Part shown: positions 58,924 to 64,000 of the stretch, one piece after another
How the letters are laid out: each line of letters begins with the position of its first letter
Numbering within the stretch: position 1 is the first letter of the stretch
Assembly (NCBI RefSeq): GCF_030704535.1
Contig: NC_081810.1
Span: 5,427,501 to 5,491,500, forward strand
Direction: 5' to 3'
DNA from: Vitis vinifera
Taxonomy: Eukaryota; Streptophyta; Magnoliopsida; Vitales; Vitaceae
Length of the DNA stretch: 64,000 bases
Notes under the pieces: model-generated
The model's input: the letters and a program-made list of their open reading frames with translations, nothing else
Told to the model about the DNA's origin: nothing
Database searches by the model: none
Program-made: the position numbers and the translations under genes

Positions 58924-61900
58924 ATGATTTCCATGAATTGTCCTCAAATGAGTACTTTCTTCATTTCACAAGGAATCCAGTGTGCATCAGATGATCTCCC
59001 TGAATTATCATGAAATGGGGTTCCTTAATTCATTTTTTCTTTCTCCTCTTCTGTTTAATACATTATTAAGATGATTACATCTCTGTATTCATTCTAAAGC
59101 ATTTCTGTTGAATGTTTGGTGGTTTGGTGGAGACAGCCATTGTTAATTGCATCATTGATCTTGAGTTTTCAAGGCAAACTGACATTATCCGCGGGCTGAT
59201 GTTAAATTGTTGTCTATTCAAGTGGGAGACCTGTGGGGCAATCAGTTTTTGTCCATTCTTCTTATCCTCTGAGCTGCCTTAAACCACGCATCACTCATGT
59301 GGACGATGCTGCTACTTGTCTAAGCCAAAAGTGCACTGTAATTCTCCTTTTAAGATAGTGCTTCAAACCCTTTTCATTCCCCCTTCAGTTTCTCTTTCCA
59401 GTCTCTGGTATAAAGAGGGTGTACATATATTGCCATTATTACATAGTTATGTTGTATGTTTAATGTACCCAAAAAGGAGATCCCCCATCATGTGACTCTG
59501 GACCATTTGATTATTAGCCTGCCAAGTTATTGATGATCAATATGATTATATAAAATCTTTTTGGCCGCTGCCCATGTTCTGCAAACCCTATATTAGTCAT
59601 GGGCCTCATGGCTTATGCTAGTTGTAATATGGCCTACCAAACTTGGAAAGCGCTTTTATGCACTCTTACGCGGTAAACAGAATGCTGCACAGCTAATAAG
59701 CATGGTTCCTTGCCAGATAAAGAGTCTTTTTTAACTCTTGGAAATCTTGATTCTTTCCTTACTGATTCTGGTTTTTGTTTTTGTAAGTCAACTTGATGGA
59801 AGGCTGTAGTCCTTCATCTAGGAAAGCTCTTTTTTTTTTTTGTTTTTTCAAAGCAGCGTTTCGTAGGGTTTGGGGGGAAAGAATTAAATAAAATTTACTT
59901 TTGAAAGTGGGGATTTGAGGAGGTGCATAAGCCATATGATTCTTGCTTTTGAAGGAGAAGGTGTTGGTCTCATTCAACAAAAAGCCAAAGTTGAAAACAG
60001 TGGGCTGGTGTGAGTTGTGAAAGGTCCTCCAGGCTTTTACCTAAACAACAAGAAATGTCATAGTTATCACGCGATTCGACCGAAAGGTGCCCCCACTTTG
60101 AAATATTGGTTTTGTTGTGGCATACACTCCTGGAAAAACGGTTGAAAATTTGAAAGCATTAAGATCCATATAACCCAGGAAGGATGATGGAGTGCTTGTC
60201 ATTTGAAATTCGAATTGCCCATATGGAGTTTGTATGTGGGTGAAGAAGCGGAAAGAACGAGTCATAACAGTGTGAGAAGGAACATGGTTTCATGTGAAGG
60301 AAAGAGGCAGTGGTGGTCCAAGGATGCAGTCAATTCACAGGGCCCCGGCTCACTTTACCCTCCATCAGGTTACTTATGAGCCATAACCGAAGGACCACTT
60401 TTGCCCCGTCTTCACAAATTGCAGTCTTTGTAGCCTGCACATGAATTTATTATTTGGAGAGTTCAATGCAACATCAATCTCACGTTTGGCCTCATTGCAA
60501 AAGTGGGTGTTTGGGCATGCCCTTGTTAAACCTCCGGCACAGGGAAGCTATGGCCGTTTGGTATTGGTCACCTTATCCTCATCCCTCTCAATTATATATA
60601 CAGTTTAATTTCAATCACCTTCCCTCGGGATTAGATTAACAACACACAATTTCAATAGATTTAAAATTTTATCAAATATCCGTCCTATTTTATTTAAATT
60701 GTGTAATTCATTTTTTAGAAGTACAGTTTATTTTTCATGTTAAAAATGAAAAATTAAATTAAATTATTTTTATTTAACTATATATAACCAAGGCAGTATC
60801 ACATCTTTGTTGTATTGACAACCTGTGAGATATTTTTGCTTGCTTCCAGGCTAATTTTTGCCTTCACATAAAATCAACAAGCTGAGTGACAATTCACAAT
60901 CCATGTATTGTTACTTATTTATTTTTGTGTGGGGGTGGTGACTGCCACAAATGATGGTGCATGTACCGCTAAGTTTCATGTGGCTAGCAATCAGTGAAGG
61001 GGTGAATCCCACAGGAATGTGGATTCAGCATCGCGAGATATGCTATTGTGAGTTTAAAACCATCTGTCTTGTTCTATATTCCTCTTGGTAGGATAAAAGT
61101 TAGGTGAAAAATCACAAACTAGATTCCCTTGCTTTGGGCCCGAAGAATTGTCCTTTAGAAGTAGCTCGACTTCAACCCAAGGATGCTGTGGACCAGCTCA
61201 TAATTGGAATTACCAACTTGATGCCAAGTATTTACCAATTTGATGCTAAATTATCGATTTTCTGAAAATTTTCTTTTAAGCTCTTAGGAGAACTCATAAT
61301 TTAATGGGATATTAGAGTTTCGTTTGATGGGAAGATGGCCTTGACTTACCAATTCCCAATTAATATTCCATATTTCAAATATTTTCTAATTTTAAGATAT
61401 TACATATGGAGAGACAATTCAATGTATTTGTTTTGAAACCTTATGTTACTCAAATGGACTCGCTCAAACATGAATGACACCAAAATTGAATCAAACCCAG
61501 AATCAACCACGTCAAGGTGATGTAGTCAATCTAAAGTAGATTTGATCAAGGAATTTGTTTGTATTGTAACGGTGTGAGGGAGAAGAAGGGAATTGGGATG
61601 TGCTGTGAAATGTGAAACCCCACCTTTCATCCCTGGAAATAATGATGAAAAACTAGGTATAAGTGGACTTGAGGTTACCTAACTTGTAAGGAAAATGAAT
61701 GGAGCTATCTTGTTTCCCACCCGCTCTCTCCTTTTGAAATTGCCAAATCCTACAAGGAGTTGATTTTTGACTTGGATGGATTTTTTATTTTTCAGTTTTC
61801 ACCCACCCACCATCATGGTTGCTGTCACTGGCCCTTTTTTCCACACCCAGCCGCTCTCAATTCTCAAGTACTGGTCATAACAGCGTGCAACGTGTGAGCG

Positions 61901-62671
61901 ACGTTGTTATTTATCGTTCTTTTCTGTTTATACGATAGTATTAGTTGAAGAATCTTTGTCCATCTTAAGGGTAATTTTGAAATTTATTCTTAGTCGATTA
62001 ACCCACTGTTCTAGAGTACGTGCGTTCAGGACACAACTCTTGGAAGCTTGAAGCGCTCCTTTGTGATGTCTCCCCATCAACCTCTTAAACCGGTAGACAC
62101 GTCTTGAAATCGTGAGGATTAAGATAATATTTATAGAATTGAAAGCAAGTCGTTATGAATGGTATAAGATTCGATCATTGACCTATGAGTGTTTGTTTGA
62201 TCTTATGAAGATTATTTATCTATTTGACCCACTAATATTGTAGAACATAATAAGAATATTGTGTTTATGTGAGAGATGTTTATAATATGTTATGTCAGAT
62301 AAAGAAAAAAGTTTTTAATGTTATATATGTATGGGTCTCCACTTAACCGCGTTTTAAAACTATGAGGAATCTTTTAAACTCAAAACAGATAATATTTATA
62401 TGGTCGGTAATATATTTTTATTTGATTTATTTATTTATAAGAATAGCTTTTATCAATTTTAAGTTTGTGTTTGGTGAGAGGGAAAACAACAAGAAAGGGA
62501 AAACGAAAAAAGTGTGGTGGGAAGGAAAATTGTGTTTGTTGTTCCTTGGCATGGAGGTTGCAATTGTGTTTTATTTCATTTTCAGTTCCTATAAATTGCG
62601 TTTAATTACATTTGGTAGTATTTTATTATTTATTATGATAATAAATGCAATTTCAAGGGTTTTTTTTTTTT

Positions 62672-62730
<59 letters not shown>

Positions 62731-62850
62731 CATTCTTTGTCATTTGACATCATCAGAATATAGGCTGTAAAGCCCACACATCCTCCAAATTTCTAATTCA
62801 CCGACCCAAGTGTTTTTTAGAGATCCAACCTCATTTCTACCCACCAATTC
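58924..62850. other. Intergenic region, no supported gene
   Basis: The first ~180 bases are the likely 3' UTR of the membrane-protein gene; 'aaggaacccagtgggcat' near 58904 is echoed by 'aaggaatccagtgtgcat' at 58970, a small duplication across the stop codon. Beyond that the DNA is of ordinary composition with short chance open frames (59759-60639). An AT microsatellite at 62674-62727 creates a spurious open frame (62362-62763). Confidence 0.5.
62674..62727. repeat. AT dinucleotide microsatellite, about 54 bp
   Basis: Uninterrupted AT repeat preceded by a 12-base T run. It is the source of a false Ile-Tyr open frame. Confidence 0.95.
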
Positions 62851-64000
62851 TAAAATTGGGCCGGCCCAGGCTTGAGCCCACTATCACCATCACTGACTGA
62901 ACTCACGTTCCAGACCACTTTAGGGTTCCTTGCAACCCAGCCCCAATTTTTAACACAGGCATTCATCGTTTGTTCTCCAAACGTTGCGTTTCGGTCGATC
63001 GCCGAGTTGAAGGTACTGTTCCAATCCCTGTTTCCAATCATTCAATCCAATTCTACATTAGATACAATCGTTTGGACGGTGGGAAGAAATGAGACGCAAT
63101 GGTTTGGATGCTGAGAAAATTGAATCATCCACCATCTAGGGTTCGTGAATGGAGAAAATTACACTTTATCTAAACTCATGACTCATTGGCTTAGTTGATT
63201 TTTGATGTTTACTTTTTGTTTGATTGCTTTGGATTTTTGGCAGCAAAGAGAGTGCGTGATAACGTAGTCATCAAAATGTGGTTTTATTTTATTTTTATTC
63301 ATTTTCTTGGTGATCCAAACGAGGGTCGGATCTCATTGTGAGTGCTAACTTAGGAATGCTATTGCTGGAAGTTTTGGATTTTAGAGTTTCTCTTTGAATA
63401 GGTGGAACTAATGTCCGTTTGGATTATAGTTCAGACTGAAATTTTTGTTAGCTTGATGGTCTTTGCTATTTGGGAATGTTTTCTTGTGTAAAAATAGATT
63501 AATTTAGATGCAGAGAAAATATGAAAAAAGTTATTAAAATTTTTAATTATAAAATGTTCATCACTGATGATTCAGGAATACAGAAAAAAATTTCACTTTA
63601 CTTAAAATTCATACTGCTGAGGGGCTTTTTCTCTTTTCTGTTTTCATATTTGGAAGCAGAAGATTAGAAATAACATATGAATGAAAATGTTGTTTTCCAT
63701 TATTGCTCTATTTTCTTGGATGCCAAACAGAGGGCTAGGGTTTTTCTTGGAATGCTTTTAACCTGTCAATGCTATTGTTGAAAATTTTGAATTCTGAGGT
63801 TCCATTTTGGACCACATGGAAAGTACCAATTGACTACTGAGGAACCATTTTCTGCATGATGCTAAAGCCTTTTTTAATTATCAGATAACCATGGAGAATT
63901 TCTCACTTGGATGACGAAGTATTGGAACAAATTGACTATCCTGGAAAGGGGTTTGAGAAAGAGAGGAATTTGCAGGTGTCATCTGGAATGACTGATATAA
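62850..64000 (+). other. Probable 5' exons of a gene running off the right edge
   Basis: The sequence from about 62860 becomes C-rich and mRNA-leader-like and reaches a good donor at 63012/63013 (TTGAAG/GTACTG). An acceptor-like TTATCAG ends at 63884. A short exon-like segment, 63885-63975, then ends at CAG/GTGTCA. In one frame this segment reads 'ISHLDDEVLEQIDYPGKGFE' followed by 'KERNLQ', which looks protein-like. An in-frame stop lies just after the acceptor, so the true start is uncertain. The ATG at 63890 opens only eight codons. No domain can be named. The 63140-63805 intron-like part carries an internal duplication. Confidence 0.3.

Noticed and set aside
62362-62763. 133-codon open frame with repeated Ile-Tyr
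   Set aside because: AT microsatellite translation plus AT-rich flank; no domain or homologue recognised.
1-64000. Search by eye for tRNA, rRNA, snRNA or microRNA genes
   Set aside because: No cloverleaf, rRNA core or obvious miRNA hairpin was recognised; absence cannot be proved without covariance-model searches.

Overview
The window is nuclear DNA of a flowering plant, a eudicot and most likely grapevine (Vitis). The genes have plant-type introns (GT..AG, T-rich acceptors). The families are plant-specific: CLE peptide, WOX, ALB3, thaumatin-like. The AT-rich intergenic DNA holds LINE, Gypsy, Copia and MITE remnants whose style matches Vitis repeats. The species call is inference from recalled family resemblance; no search was run.

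Layout, left to right. 1-3.0 kb: the first four coding exons of a ubiquitin-conjugating E2 (UBC7/13/14 type, minus strand). Its last exon must lie beyond the left edge, with a 5'-truncated LINE sitting in the intervening intron. 4.5-5.3 kb: a single-exon, GC-rich thaumatin-like protein gene (minus). 5.4-9.4 kb: AT-rich DNA without a supported gene. 9.4-10.0 kb: a small three-exon CLE peptide gene (plus) resembling CLE46; no single open frame reveals it. 10.7-18.2 kb: a complete 11-exon ALBINO3 gene (minus, 455 aa), the thylakoid Oxa1/YidC-type insertase. 18.3-21.0 kb: AT-rich repeats, including a three-copy tandem repeat of about 320 bp and a family of 24-26 bp imperfect palindromes. 21.3-23.6 kb: a two-exon cytosolic HSP70 (652 aa, EEVD end) with two perfect heat-shock elements. 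26.2-28.2 kb: a 500-aa protein with a C-terminal alpha-crystallin/HSP20-like domain (minus), probably with a 5'-UTR intron.

28.7-44 kb is a repeat sea. It holds a hAT-like MITE, a plus-strand SIRE-like Copia LTR remnant, duplicated AT-rich blocks, and a decayed Gypsy-type element (33.48-39.54 kb). The Gypsy element has two diverged LTRs, gag remnants on the plus strand, a degenerate plant mobile domain (PMD) gene on the opposite strand, and no visible reverse transcriptase. 44.4-45.9 kb: WOX2, a two-exon homeobox regulator (minus). 47-54.4 kb: more retrotransposon remains, notably a Copia pol fragment interrupted by a Tourist-like MITE and by an LTR that itself carries another LTR. 57.9-58.9 kb: an intact 319-aa single-pass membrane protein of unknown function (plus). 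62.8-64 kb: probable first exons of a gene running off the right edge.

The genes form no operon or obvious shared pathway, as expected for a plant chromosome. Two are developmental regulators (the CLE peptide and WOX2). Three concern protein homeostasis or membrane insertion (HSP70, the HSP20-like protein, ALB3), one protein turnover (the E2) and one extracellular defence-type protein (the thaumatin-like protein). The most unusual structures are the Gypsy element with an antisense PMD gene, the palindrome family at 18.9-20.8 kb, the nested Copia locus and the thaumatin-like protein with an altered acidic cleft.
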